In this document: positions 41,844 through 51,464 of the stretch, piece by piece
Layout of the letters: each line of letters begins with the position of its first letter
Position numbering within the stretch: position 1 is the first letter of the stretch
From: AAA044-D11 sp009705075
Lineage (GTDB): Bacteria; Actinomycetota; Actinomycetes; Nanopelagicales; Nanopelagicaceae
Direction of reading: 5' to 3'
DNA length: 64,000 bases
Assembly (NCBI GenBank): GCA_965268675.1
Contig: OZ254179.1
Location: 62,001 to 126,000, forward strand
The notes under the pieces: generated by a model
Told to the model about the DNA's origin: nothing
The model's database searches: none
The model's input: the letters and a program-made list of their open reading frames with translations, nothing else
Program-made: the position numbers and the translations under genes

Positions 41844-43041
41844 TTAGATCTGAAGAGTGCTCTAGCCCAATAGATAGGCGGGCAAGTGAATCGGTAATCC
41901 CCATTGATTCTCTGGTCGCCTCATCGAGTCTGCGGTGTGTAGTCGAGGCCGGGTGTGTGATTAGTGATTTGCTATCACCCAGATTATTTGAAATATCTAT
42001 AACTTTTAAGGCATCCATGAACTCAAATAACTTTGGGGTTCCTCCGGCTATTTCAAAACTTAAAGTTGTTCCTGCGCCAGACATCTGCCGCTGAGCGATT
42101 TCATAACCAGCGTGCGTTTTCAAACCAGGATAGTTAACAGATTTAACCTTTGGTTGTTCTGCTAAAAATTCCGAAACTACTTGGGCGCTCTCGTTCATTC
42201 TATTTACGCGCATCGCCAATGTTTCAAGAGATTTAACTAGGACCCAGGCGTTGAAGGCGCTAAGTGTTGGCCCGGTATGTCGAACAAATGGATTTAAATA
42301 ACCTTGAATGTAATCAAAGCTACCAAGAATTGCGCCACCTAAGACCCGGCCCTGGCCATCAATATGTTTCGTAGCGGAATACATAACTACATCAGCGCCA
42401 AGAGTCAAAGGCTTCTGCAGAATTGGAGATGCCATCACATTATCAACGATTACCGTGGCCCCTACAGAATGTGCAAGGTCGCTAACCATTTTGAGATCAA
42501 CAATTTCCAACATCGGGTTACTTGGAGTTTCAATGAAAACAACTTTAGTCTTCTCGCTTAGAGCCTTTTCCCAAACGCTCTTTTCGTTGCCTTTTACAAA
42601 TTCAACTTTGATTCCCCATTTAGGCAAAATCTCGGATAGAACTACATAGCAAGAACTAAACATCGAAGCTGCTGCAACGATTCGATCACCAGCCTCAACC
42701 ATGCATGCGATAGAAGCAAACATTGCAGACATTCCCGAACCCGTAGCAACACAGAATTCAGCGCCTTCAATTGCGGCAAGTCGTTGTTCAAACATTGACA
42801 CTGTTGGATTTGCAAAGCGACTGTAAAGGAAATGATCGACTTCATCGGTAAATGAATGAACAGCTTGTTCGGAGCTGTCATAGGTATAACCACTCGTTAG
42901 ATACATAGCCTCTGCGGTTTCACCAAAACCTGAACGCGCTAAACCAGCTCTGACCGCAAGCGTCTCTTCGTGTAATTTCCAGTCAGGTGTATCGCCATCT
43001 GAAGAGTTGGAGTATCCCCAAGGTCGGTGCTGATGAGCCAT
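41815..43041 (-). CDS. metZ: O-succinylhomoserine sulfhydrylase
   Basis: A 408-residue PLP enzyme of the Cys/Met-metabolism family starting at ATG 43041. TSGYTYDSSEQA, LYSRFANPTVSMFEQRLAAIEGAEF, the aspartate strand VIVDNVMASP and the PLP-lysine block YSATKHIDGQGRVLGG are present. It makes homocysteine from O-succinylhomoserine and sulfide. Length and the SRFANPTV variant fit MetZ better than cystathionine gamma-synthase. Its 3' end overlaps ctaB by 29 bp on the opposite strand; it is divergent from the ABC transporter genes across 29 bp. Confidence 0.88.
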   Translation of the reverse strand: MAHQHRPWGYSNSSDGDTPDWKLHEETLAVRAGLARSGFGETAEAMYLTSGYTYDSSEQAVHSFTDEVDHFLYSRFANPTVSMFEQRLAAIEGAEFCVATGSGMSAMFASIACMVEAGDRIVAAASMFSSCYVVLSEILPKWGIKVEFVKGNEKSVWEKALSEKTKVVFIETPSNPMLEIVDLKMVSDLAHSVGATVIVDNVMASPILQKPLTLGADVVMYSATKHIDGQGRVLGGAILGSFDYIQGYLNPFVRHTGPTLSAFNAWVLVKSLETLAMRVNRMNESAQVVSEFLAEQPKVKSVNYPGLKTHAGYEIAQRQMSGAGTTLSFEIAGGTPKLFEFMDALKVIDISNNLGDSKSLITHPASTTHRRLDEATRESMGITDSLARLSIGLEHSSDLIKDLQQALR

Positions 43042-43070
43042 GGTCGAAGTTTAGTATGTAGGGTGGCGCT

Positions 43071-44006
43071 GTGAACAAAATGAACAAAATGAATAAAGCG
43101 GCGATATCTGCAATAACTGCATCGGATTTAACCAAGATTTATGGCGAACGTGCAGCGCTATCGCACGGAAGTTTCGCAGTTCCTGCCGGTTCAATCTGTG
43201 GATTTGTTGGACCAAATGGCTCCGGAAAGACAACAACAATTCGGATGTTACTTGGGTTAATTAAGCCAAGTGGGGGAAGTGCAACAGTTCTTGGTGAAAG
43301 CATCAAACATCCAGAGCGATATTTGCCAAGTGTTGGCGCAATGATTGAAGGTCCAGCTTTTTATCCAGCGTTATCGGGACGTGAAAACTTAAAAGTACTT
43401 GCAGAGCTTGGGGGATTTCCACTTTCACGGGTGGATGAACTACTTGCAAAAGTTGATCTTGCAGATCGAGGTGGTTCAAAATTTAAAACGTATTCGCTAG
43501 GAATGAAGCAACGACTTGGAATTGCTGCAGCGCTACTGCCAAATCCAGAGCTACTAATTTTAGATGAACCAACTAATGGTTTAGATCCTTCTGGAATTCA
43601 AGAAGTACGCGGAATCATTAGAGACTTAGCAAATAAGGGAACTACGGTCTTTGTTTCATCTCACATACTTAGTGAGCTAGAGATGATCTGTGAATACCTT
43701 GTTATGTTGCGCGAAGGTAAAGTTATTTTCTCTGGTCGCACACAAGAACTTCTTGCAGCCCAACAACCAATGATTGTCGCAAAGCCAGAATATGAAGTTG
43801 ACTTACCAAAGTTAGCAAATCAGATTACTGAGGCCGGATTTAAAGCAGTGATTGTTAACGACTCCCTTCATGTTGCGGCACCGATTAATGCAAGTGCCGA
43901 AATTAATCGAACAGCTTTTGAGGCTGGAATAACTCTTGCCTCAATTTCGGTAGCGCTTCCTACGCTAGAGGAAACCTTCTTTGAAATGACAGGGGACAGT
44001 AAATGA
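43071..44006 (+). CDS. ABC transporter ATP-binding protein
   Basis: A 311-residue ATPase with Walker A GPNGSGKTTTIRML, signature LGMKQRLGIAAAL, Walker B LLILDEPTNGLD and switch His in FVSSHIL. The N-terminus repeats MNK three times because of a nine-base repeat at 43071-43090, so the true start could be GTG 43071 or either following ATG. Belongs to the CcmA/DRA group that pairs with ABC-2 permeases. It overlaps the permease gene by 4 bp. Exported substrate unknown. Confidence 0.9.
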   Translation: MNKMNKMNKAAISAITASDLTKIYGERAALSHGSFAVPAGSICGFVGPNGSGKTTTIRMLLGLIKPSGGSATVLGESIKHPERYLPSVGAMIEGPAFYPALSGRENLKVLAELGGFPLSRVDELLAKVDLADRGGSKFKTYSLGMKQRLGIAAALLPNPELLILDEPTNGLDPSGIQEVRGIIRDLANKGTTVFVSSHILSELEMICEYLVMLREGKVIFSGRTQELLAAQQPMIVAKPEYEVDLPKLANQITEAGFKAVIVNDSLHVAAPINASAEINRTAFEAGITLASISVALPTLEETFFEMTGDSK

Positions 44007-44794
44007 TCCGAGTAGTGATAGCTGAACTTCGTAAGCTTCGTCGGCCCTCACTTTTATTGGGAACAATCGCAACTGTGGGTGGACTAAGTGCGCTATTTAC
44101 TTCAATTGTCTTTCTGATGATTGATTCCAAAGATGGAAATACCAAGCGTGGTGAAAGCGTCGGCGCGGAAGAGCTCAGCCAAGCGATGGGACTTATTTAT
44201 GGATTTAGATTAGTTGGAGTCTTTCTAGGAATAGTCTCACTCTGTATCTTCGCATCTCAAACAGCTCAAGAATATTCACTCGGCACCCTTCGAAATCTCT
44301 TAGTCCGCCAACCTTCACGGATGAAGATATTGGCTGGCAAATTTATTGCGATGAAGATATTTGCACTTGTAATGGTTCTATTCGCCGGAGCTTTAAGTAT
44401 CGCGATTTCTTTTGGACTTGCTGGTCGGGCGAAAGTAGATACCGCAGCATGGGGGACAGCTACGGCAATGGACTTGCTATTAGAGAGCACTTTAAACATC
44501 TTCATTTCGACCTTGGCCTTTGGAGCTTTCGGAATGATTCTTGGGCTTTTGCTGAGATCTCCAATAAGTGCAATTGCAGTTGGAGTTCTGTGGAATTTAA
44601 TTCTTGAAAACATTCTCGCCGCTTTGATATCAAAGACCGCAAAATGGCTTCCAGGAATTAACTTTGCCAACCTTGGTGAAGGTGGAAATGTGGATTTGAG
44701 CTACAAACATTCCCTTGCAATAACTATTGGCTACTTAGTGATTGCCGGAGCAATCGCGGCCGCGCTATTTAAGCGACGTGATGTTGCTAATTAG
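44003..44794 (+). CDS. ABC-2 type permease
   Basis: A 263-residue membrane protein with six predicted helices; SQTAQEYSLGTLRNLLVRQPSR is the conserved cytosolic coupling segment of ABC-2 permeases, followed by KFIAMKIFALVMVLFAGA. It pairs with the ATPase just upstream (ATGA overlap). Such pairs export drugs, lipids or peptides, or protect against them. Nothing in the neighbourhood narrows the substrate. Confidence 0.85.
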   Translation: MIRVVIAELRKLRRPSLLLGTIATVGGLSALFTSIVFLMIDSKDGNTKRGESVGAEELSQAMGLIYGFRLVGVFLGIVSLCIFASQTAQEYSLGTLRNLLVRQPSRMKILAGKFIAMKIFALVMVLFAGALSIAISFGLAGRAKVDTAAWGTATAMDLLLESTLNIFISTLAFGAFGMILGLLLRSPISAIAVGVLWNLILENILAALISKTAKWLPGINFANLGEGGNVDLSYKHSLAITIGYLVIAGAIAAALFKRRDVAN

Positions 44795-44849
44795 CGACAC
44801 AGTCCGATATTCAGCAATATTTTTAAGGTTCAACCTTTATCCTTGACTA

Positions 44850-46058
44850 ATGTCAAAGAAAATTACCAGTGCGCTAATTGTGCTGGGCATTTCACTTTCA
44901 ACATTTGGTGCGGATGTTTCACTCGCAAAGACTCCGAAGCCGACAAAAGCTCAGATTGAAGCAGCCAAGAAGGAAGAGGCAGCAAAAGCTGAAGCAGCCA
45001 AGAAGGCAGCTGCAGTTCTAAGTTCGGCAACCAAAACGTTAAATCAACTCACCGCGATATCGAATGCAGCACAGGTTTCCTATAACAATGCGCTCAAAGA
45101 GCTAGCGGTTGCTAATGCCAATGCAAGAGCGGCTGCGATTCACGCGGCCAAGACTCAAGCTCAAGTAAGTAAGACAACTCGAGTCATTGGAAAGATGGCA
45201 GCAAGCGCTTACAAGCTTGGTGGAGATTTTACAAATATAAATGCGCTGTTAAGTGCGAATGGGCCACAAGATTTGATCGATCAATTGACCACGCTCGATA
45301 AAATTGGAAACACAAATACTGTTGCTCTAAAGCGTTTTAAAATCGCAGAAGCAGCGGCAAAGGTAGCAAAGATTGAAGCGGATAGAACCAAGGTCGCGCA
45401 AGAAGCAGCAACCGCGAAAGTTGCACAGGCAAAGAAGGTCGCAGATGATGCAAAGGCTGCACAACAAAAAGAAGTTAATAAATTGCGAGCCGTTCAGAAT
45501 AAACTGGCAGCAGAGCTTGCAAAGGCGAAGAATTTCCGGGTAACTCTCGAGCAGCAACGCCAACTCGCGCTTCTTGAAGAGTCAAATGCGGTGACCGCAA
45601 CAAAAACTCCAAATCAATTTAAAGTCTGGCCAAATAAAGGTTTCACAGGGCGTTCAACAATTCGTTCGGATGAAGCAATTAGAACTAAAGCTGTCGCCTT
45701 TGCCAAGAAACAAGTTCTTGCACGTAAGCCATATATTTGGGGCGCCCAAGGTCCAAATGCATTTGACTGTTCAGGCTTGGTTTATGCGGCTTATAAGAGC
45801 GCTGGGTTGGGGTATCCAAGTTGGGGGCGTTTAAATGCCGCGCTCTACTTCGTTGCTTCAAAACGCGTTGCATTCAAGGATTTACTTCCAGGAGATCTTC
45901 TTTTCTATTCTTATGATGGCTCAGTTCAAAATATTCACCACATCACAATTTATGCTGGAAATGGCATGATGTGGGAAGCAAATTCGAGAGCCGTCGGGCT
46001 AATCTATTCAAACATGTACAGCATCAAGGGTTTAATGCCATCTGGCGGTCGGGTCTAA
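44850..46058 (+). CDS. NlpC/P60 (C40) cell-wall hydrolase with coiled-coil N-domain
   Basis: A 402-residue secreted protein. A signal peptide covers about residues 1-27; residues 30-250 are a long Ala/Lys/Glu-rich coiled coil; residues 275-402 are the NlpC/P60 peptidase with AFDCSGLVYAAYKSAG (catalytic Cys), HHITIYAGNGMM (catalytic His) and the polar third residue in the following strand. This is the RipA-like design of peptidoglycan endopeptidases that split daughter cells. It stands before tilS at the head of the conserved actinobacterial block. Confidence 0.88.
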   Translation: MSKKITSALIVLGISLSTFGADVSLAKTPKPTKAQIEAAKKEEAAKAEAAKKAAAVLSSATKTLNQLTAISNAAQVSYNNALKELAVANANARAAAIHAAKTQAQVSKTTRVIGKMAASAYKLGGDFTNINALLSANGPQDLIDQLTTLDKIGNTNTVALKRFKIAEAAAKVAKIEADRTKVAQEAATAKVAQAKKVADDAKAAQQKEVNKLRAVQNKLAAELAKAKNFRVTLEQQRQLALLEESNAVTATKTPNQFKVWPNKGFTGRSTIRSDEAIRTKAVAFAKKQVLARKPYIWGAQGPNAFDCSGLVYAAYKSAGLGYPSWGRLNAALYFVASKRVAFKDLLPGDLLFYSYDGSVQNIHHITIYAGNGMMWEANSRAVGLIYSNMYSIKGLMPSGGRV

Positions 46059-46070
46059 TAGTTTTATAGA

Positions 46071-47069
46071 GTGCTCCATGTGAGCGTCAAAACCCCAGCA
46101 CTAGTTGAACTACGTCAGGCTATTCGCCCTTACTTTGAAAAACTAGAATCAAATTCGAAAGTTTGTGTGGGTGTTTCGGGTGGCGCAGATTCTATGGCGC
46201 TAGCGATTGTTGCAAAAATTGAAGCCACTAATTTTGGCCTTGATTTAATCGCGGTAATTGTTGATCACGGGTTGCAAGAAAAATCAGCAGAGGTTGCTGC
46301 ACTCACCCGTGAGAAATTAACAAAACTTGGATACACCGATGTTTTTATAGGAAAAGCTATTGTTCAATTAACAGATGGCCCAGAATCTTCAGCTAGACGA
46401 GCAAGATATAAAGTTTTTCAACAGGCGCTAGAGACTTATTCAGCTACAACTTTTTTACTTGGCCATACAAAAAATGATCAAGCCGAAGGCGTTCTCCTTG
46501 GGCTAGCGCGAGGTTCTGGAACTAAATCACTTTCAGGAATGGAAGCAGTGAGTGGTCCATTTATTAGGCCATTTTTAAATATTGGTCGAGAAGTAACGGA
46601 AGCTGCCTGCAGGGAAGCACTAGTTGAAGTTTGGAGTGATCCACATAATTTCAATAGTGATTTTGCCAGGGTGCGGGTTCGCGAGAAAATCTTGCCGCTA
46701 CTAGAAGAAGAAATTGGACCTGGAATTATTGATGCACTTGCAAGAACTGCCAAGATATTGCGTGAAGATGCAAATGCTCTCGACGAATGGGCAGCAGCTG
46801 TATTTTCTGAAATTAACCCGAGCGAGATTGAGATTTCGACCCTAGCGCTGCTTCCAATTGCAGTGAGAAGTCGAGTATTGCGAAGGGCGATTTATGCGGC
46901 CGGTGCTCCCGCAGGAAGCATTTCTGCCGCTCATTTAGAGCCTATTGAGGCTCTTGTGAGCGATTGGCGTGGTCAGGGCCACACATCTCTCCCTGGCGGT
47001 GTGAAGGTTTGCCGAATTTCGGGCAGACTTTCGCTCTTGCAGCAGAAGCCCAACGAAACCGAAAAGTAG
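46071..47069 (+). CDS. tilS: tRNA(Ile)-lysidine synthetase
   Basis: A 332-residue PP-loop ATPase with GVSGGADSMALA (residues 33-44), the ATP-pyrophosphatase loop, and VDHGLQEKS and GHTKNDQAEGVLLGLARGSG, the family's tRNA- and nucleotide-binding segments. It converts C34 of tRNA-Ile(CAU) to lysidine, allowing AUA decoding. The C-terminal extra domain of the long form is absent, as in many Actinobacteria. GTG at 46071 or 46080 may start it. Followed by hpt with a 15-bp gap. Confidence 0.93.
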   Translation: MLHVSVKTPALVELRQAIRPYFEKLESNSKVCVGVSGGADSMALAIVAKIEATNFGLDLIAVIVDHGLQEKSAEVAALTREKLTKLGYTDVFIGKAIVQLTDGPESSARRARYKVFQQALETYSATTFLLGHTKNDQAEGVLLGLARGSGTKSLSGMEAVSGPFIRPFLNIGREVTEAACREALVEVWSDPHNFNSDFARVRVREKILPLLEEEIGPGIIDALARTAKILREDANALDEWAAAVFSEINPSEIEISTLALLPIAVRSRVLRRAIYAAGAPAGSISAAHLEPIEALVSDWRGQGHTSLPGGVKVCRISGRLSLLQQKPNETEK

Positions 47070-47084
47070 AGAGAGAATCGCCTC

Positions 47085-47636
47085 GTGGATCTAAAAACAA
47101 CCGGCACTGATATCGAACGCGTAATTGTTACGGAAGCAGAAATTCGTGCGCGCTTAAAAGAATTAGCAGTACAAGTTGAGAAAGATTATGAAGGTCGAGA
47201 TCTTCTGCTAATCGGAGTATTAAAGGGCGCCGTAATGACTATGGCAGATTTTGCTAGATCTCTACAACGTCATATCGAAATGGATTGGATGGCAGTTTCC
47301 TCATATGGATCTGGCACAAAATCAAGCGGGGTTGTTCGTATTCTTAAAGATTTGGACCGCGATATTACGGGTCGAGAAGTAGTAATCGTTGAGGACATTG
47401 TTGATACTGGTTTAACCCTTGGCTGGTTGAAAGCGAATCTTGAATCTCGTGGCGCGAAGAGCGTAGAAATTCTGACGCTGTTGCGTAAGCCAGAAGCAGC
47501 AAAAGTTGAAGTTGACGTGAAATATGTTGGTTTTGATATTCCGACCGAATTCGTTGTTGGTTACGGGCTAGATTTTGATGAGAAGTATCGCAATCTTGAT
47601 TTTATTGGCGTTCTAGCAAAGCATATGTATTCATGA
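47085..47636 (+). CDS. hpt: Hypoxanthine-guanine phosphoribosyltransferase
   Basis: A 183-residue PRTase starting at GTG 47085. VVIVEDIVDTGLTLG is the PRPP-binding motif, LLIGVLKGAVMTMADFAR the phosphate loop and DFDEKYRNLDFIGVL the C-terminal purine-site residues. It salvages hypoxanthine and guanine to IMP and GMP. It sits in the tilS-hpt-ftsH order common to Actinobacteria, with a 4-bp ATGA overlap into ftsH. Confidence 0.94.
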   Translation: MDLKTTGTDIERVIVTEAEIRARLKELAVQVEKDYEGRDLLLIGVLKGAVMTMADFARSLQRHIEMDWMAVSSYGSGTKSSGVVRILKDLDRDITGREVVIVEDIVDTGLTLGWLKANLESRGAKSVEILTLLRKPEAAKVEVDVKYVGFDIPTEFVVGYGLDFDEKYRNLDFIGVLAKHMYS

Positions 47637-49684
47637 GTGCGCAGGACCCAAAGAAGAAAGACCCAATAATTCCGAAGAAGAAGTTAACTTTTTCTAAAGC
47701 TGGCTTGCGCAAAGTTTTACGAGGCCCACTTTTTTGGATTGTTCTAGCTTTAGTTCTAGTAAGTTTTTTCGGTCGTCTCTCAGCTAGCGGTGACAAATTT
47801 ACTAAGGTAGAAACTTCAACCATTTTGGCGGCAATATCAGCGAATAAAGTTGATTCTGCCCTTGTGATTGATAAAGATCAGAAGATTGAAGTGATTTTAA
47901 AACCTGGAAACTTTGTCAAAGGTTCAAATAAACTTTATGCATCATTTATAACTGGCGAAGAACCGCAGATTATCGAGCTGTTAACAAGTAATCCGCCGCC
48001 AAAGAAGTGGGATGTGAAAGTACCGACTCAATCATTCCTAGTCTCACTCTTCTTAAGTTTTGCTCCACTGTTGTTAATTGGCTTCCTGCTCTTACTGTTT
48101 ATGGGAAATGCTCAAGGAGGAAATAAAGTTTTCTCCTTTGGAAAATCCAAAGCAAAACTCCAGACAAAAGAGATGCCAAAGAACACCTTTGCAGATGTTG
48201 CTGGCGCAGATGAAGCAGTCGCCGAACTTACTGAAATCAAAGACTTCTTAGCAGCTCCGCAGAAATATCAAGATATGGGAGCCAAGATTCCCAAAGGTGT
48301 ACTTCTTTATGGCCCACCAGGAACCGGAAAAACTCTTTTAGCCCGCGCTGTTGCCGGCGAAGCAAACGTTCCGTTCTATTCAATATCTGGCTCAGAATTC
48401 GTTGAAATGTTTGTTGGTGTTGGAGCTTCTAGAGTTCGAGATCTATTTGCCCAAGCAAAGGCAAATGCACCGGCAATTATCTTTGTTGATGAAATAGATG
48501 CAGTCGGTCGTCAACGCGGAGCAGGACTTGGTGGCGGACATGATGAGCGCGAACAGACACTAAATCAATTACTTGTTGAAATGGATGGCTTCGAAGCAAA
48601 TGGTCAGGTTATTTTAATTGCTGCAACTAACCGCCCAGATGTCTTAGATCCAGCGTTACTTCGCCCAGGAAGATTCGATCGCCAGATTCCAGTTGATCGC
48701 CCAGATTTAAAGGGGCGTACTGCAATTCTTGAAGTTCATGCAAAGAATAAACCCGTTGCAAAGTCAGTTAAGTTAGCGGATTTCGCAAAGCGCACACCTG
48801 GTTTTACCGGCGCAGATTTGGCAAACGTTTTAAATGAAGCTGCGCTTTTAACCGCACGTGAAAATGCAAAAGTAATTACAAACGCTGCACTAGACGAAGC
48901 GATAGATCGTGTAATGGCTGGACCACAGCGAAAGACAAGATTGATGACCGAAGAAGAGCGACGTATAACCGCTTATCACGAGGGCGGGCACGCACTTGTT
49001 GCGCATGCACTTCCGCACACTGATCCAGTTCATAAAATCACAATCATGCCGCGTGGTCGCGCACTTGGTTACACAATGATTTTGCCAGATGAAGATCGTT
49101 ATGCGACAACTCGAAATCAAATGCTTGACCAGCTTGCATATTCACTAGGTGGACGCGCTGCCGAAGAGTTGATTTTCCATGACCCAACAACTGGGGCATC
49201 GAATGATATTGAGAAAGCAACAAACTTAGCCCGTGCAATGGTTACGCAATATGGAATGACCGAACGCATCGGCGCAATTAAACTTGGAATTAGTGAGGGT
49301 GAGCCATTCCTCGGAAAAAATTACGGCCACCAACGTGATTATTCAGAGGAAGTTGCTGGGATTGTTGATAGCGAAATTCGAGTTCTGATCGAAAATGCAC
49401 ATCAAGAGGCTTATGAAATTCTTGTTGCTAACCGCGACATCCTTGATGATTTGGTAGAAGTATTACTAGAAAAAGAGACCTTGCTTAAAGATGAAATTGA
49501 GAAAATTTTCAAGAAAGTTAGGATGGTTTCAAGGCGCCCAGCTTGGACTGGTTCGGATAGCAGAAAACCAAGTTCACAACCACCGGTTGCACTTTCTCCA
49601 GCAAAGCCACAAGCACCCGTGGTTGATGAAGAAGAAAAAGTAGTCCGTAAGCCAAGAAAGAAAGCGGTTCCGCCAAGTGAATGA
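47633..49684 (+). CDS. ftsH: ATP-dependent zinc metalloprotease FtsH
   Basis: A 683-residue membrane AAA+ protease. Two membrane helices (about 31-50 and 134-160) bracket an extracytoplasmic domain; GPPGTGKTLLA is Walker A, IIFVDEIDAVGRQRG Walker B, LRPGRFDRQI part of the second region of homology, and AYHEGGHALVAHAL the zinc HEXXH site. The tail is Lys/Pro-rich. It degrades misfolded membrane proteins and short-lived regulators. Overlaps folE by 8 bp. Confidence 0.96.
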   Translation: MSAQDPKKKDPIIPKKKLTFSKAGLRKVLRGPLFWIVLALVLVSFFGRLSASGDKFTKVETSTILAAISANKVDSALVIDKDQKIEVILKPGNFVKGSNKLYASFITGEEPQIIELLTSNPPPKKWDVKVPTQSFLVSLFLSFAPLLLIGFLLLLFMGNAQGGNKVFSFGKSKAKLQTKEMPKNTFADVAGADEAVAELTEIKDFLAAPQKYQDMGAKIPKGVLLYGPPGTGKTLLARAVAGEANVPFYSISGSEFVEMFVGVGASRVRDLFAQAKANAPAIIFVDEIDAVGRQRGAGLGGGHDEREQTLNQLLVEMDGFEANGQVILIAATNRPDVLDPALLRPGRFDRQIPVDRPDLKGRTAILEVHAKNKPVAKSVKLADFAKRTPGFTGADLANVLNEAALLTARENAKVITNAALDEAIDRVMAGPQRKTRLMTEEERRITAYHEGGHALVAHALPHTDPVHKITIMPRGRALGYTMILPDEDRYATTRNQMLDQLAYSLGGRAAEELIFHDPTTGASNDIEKATNLARAMVTQYGMTERIGAIKLGISEGEPFLGKNYGHQRDYSEEVAGIVDSEIRVLIENAHQEAYEILVANRDILDDLVEVLLEKETLLKDEIEKIFKKVRMVSRRPAWTGSDSRKPSSQPPVALSPAKPQAPVVDEEEKVVRKPRKKAVPPSE

Positions 49685-50300
49685 CATAACTCCCGTTTCA
49701 ATGGGGCCACATGATGGTGGTGCCAGAGGTGAGTTTGATCAAGAACGGGCAGAGAAAGCTGTTACGGAATTGCTGTTAGCAATTGGCGAAGATCCAAGTC
49801 GTGATGGCTTACGAGATACACCTGCACGCGTTGCAAGAGCTTTGAAGGAGAATTTTGCCGGGCTTTGGCAGACTCCCGAAGAAGTTCTTTCAACTACTTT
49901 TGATATTGGACATCGCGAGTTAGTAATTGTTCGAGATATTGAGCTTTTTTCTCATTGCGAACATCACCTAACGCCATTTCATGGCGTAGCGCATATTGGT
50001 TACATTCCAGGTGAACGTGGGCAAATAACTGGACTATCGAAGTTGGCGAGACTCGTGGATGTATATGCCAAAAGGCCACAGGTTCAAGAACGTCTAACTT
50101 CTCAAGTTGCTGATGCAATGGTCGAGGTTTTAGATCCGGCCGGAGTAATTGTTGTGATTGATTGCGAGCACTTGTGTATGTCAATGCGTGGTGTACGCAA
50201 ATCTGAAGCAAGAACAATCACTAGCGCGGTACGAGGACAATTACGAGACCCAGCCACTCGTGCTGAGGCTATGAGTCTTATTACTTCAAATAGCCGTTAA
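49677..50300 (+). CDS. folE: GTP cyclohydrolase I
   Basis: A 207-residue enzyme starting at GTG 49677. SHCEHHLTPFHGVAHIGYIP and DCEHLCMSMRGVRK supply the zinc Cys and His ligands and the GTP-binding residues. It forms dihydroneopterin triphosphate, the first step of folate synthesis. The first 25 residues are a variable extension. It leads the folE-folP-folB-folK cluster, separated from folP by 1 bp. Confidence 0.96.
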   Translation: MNDITPVSMGPHDGGARGEFDQERAEKAVTELLLAIGEDPSRDGLRDTPARVARALKENFAGLWQTPEEVLSTTFDIGHRELVIVRDIELFSHCEHHLTPFHGVAHIGYIPGERGQITGLSKLARLVDVYAKRPQVQERLTSQVADAMVEVLDPAGVIVVIDCEHLCMSMRGVRKSEARTITSAVRGQLRDPATRAEAMSLITSNSR

Positions 50301-50301
50301 C

Positions 50302-51105
50302 ATGAATCACGAGCGAACCCTCGTAATGGGAATCTTAAATGTCACACCAGATTCTTTTGCTGATGGGGGGCGCCACTTTGATTTTGCATCTGCAATTAAT
50401 CGAGCAAAAGAGATGATTGCCGAAGGCGTAGATATTATTGATGTTGGCGGAGAATCAACTCGCCCTGGCGCAGATCGCATAAGTGAGGAAGAAGAACGTG
50501 ACCGGGTAATCCCAGTCATAACGGAGCTCGCTGAATTAGGAACAACTCTTAGTATCGATACGACCCGTTCAAATATTGCCCAAGCAGCAATTGGAGCGGG
50601 TGCCACAATAGTTAACGATGTAAGTGGCGGCTTAGCAGATTCAAAGATGGCATCAGTAATTGCAAGTAACCCTGCAGTTCAATATGTTGTGATGCATTGG
50701 CGTGGACATTCGAAGGATATGCAGAAAGCGGCGCAATATAAGGATGTCGTAAGTGAAGTTAAGAATGAGTTAGATGATCGCGTTATCGCGCTCACGAAAT
50801 CTGGAATTGCTCCGGAACAACTTATTCTGGATCCAGGAATTGGATTCGCGAAATCATCCGAACACAACTGGGAGATTCTAAGAAATATTGAGCGCTTACA
50901 ACTTCTTGGTTTTCCGATACTTGTGGGTGCTTCACGCAAGAAATTCTTAGGTGATTTGCTTGGAGCGCAGGTGGCTGATGATCGCGAATTTGCTTCGATT
51001 GCCTTAACAACTTATTTAGCTAAGGCAGGCGTCTGGGGCGTAAGGACGCATTCGGTAAAACCACACCGTGATGCAATTGCCATCGTTGAGGAGATGCGAA
51101 AATGA
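50302..51105 (+). CDS. folP: Dihydropteroate synthase
   Basis: A 267-residue TIM-barrel enzyme: MGILNVTPDSFADGG at the start, DVGGESTRPGA and GASRKKFLG in the later strands are the pterin and pABA/phosphate sites. It joins 6-hydroxymethyl-dihydropterin pyrophosphate to p-aminobenzoate; this is the usual target of sulfonamides. Overlaps folB by 4 bp. Confidence 0.96.
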   Translation: MNHERTLVMGILNVTPDSFADGGRHFDFASAINRAKEMIAEGVDIIDVGGESTRPGADRISEEEERDRVIPVITELAELGTTLSIDTTRSNIAQAAIGAGATIVNDVSGGLADSKMASVIASNPAVQYVVMHWRGHSKDMQKAAQYKDVVSEVKNELDDRVIALTKSGIAPEQLILDPGIGFAKSSEHNWEILRNIERLQLLGFPILVGASRKKFLGDLLGAQVADDREFASIALTTYLAKAGVWGVRTHSVKPHRDAIAIVEEMRK

Positions 51106-51464
51106 GTGATCGAATTTCCTTAACTGGAATTTCAGCAATTGGGTTTCATGGAGTCTTTCCAGATGAACGCCGTGATGGTCAAATCTTCACGGTAGATCTT
51201 GAACTATTTATTGATTTAAAGCCCGCAGGAGAGAGTGATGATTTAACTAAAACTGTTAACTATGCCAGCGTTGCAACAGCAGTTGTTGAAGAAATTTGTG
51301 GCGAACCACTTAATTTGATCGAAGCTCTTGCAAATAGGATTTGTGCAAGAATTCTTGGCGATTTTTCACTTATAAATTCGATATCGGTGACCGTGCATAA
51401 ACCAGATGCGCCAGTAGGGGTAAGTTTTAAAGATATAGCAGTAACGATAGAACGCATTAGATGA
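51102..51464 (+). CDS. folB: Dihydroneopterin aldolase
   Basis: A 120-residue enzyme with the family's GFHGVFPDERRDGQIFTVDLEL (substrate Glu region), KTVNYASVATAV and LIEALANRIC blocks. It splits dihydroneopterin to 6-hydroxymethyl-dihydropterin and glycolaldehyde in the cytosol. Overlaps folP and folK by ATGA on both sides, so translation is coupled. Confidence 0.94.
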   Translation: MSDRISLTGISAIGFHGVFPDERRDGQIFTVDLELFIDLKPAGESDDLTKTVNYASVATAVVEEICGEPLNLIEALANRICARILGDFSLINSISVTVHKPDAPVGVSFKDIAVTIERIR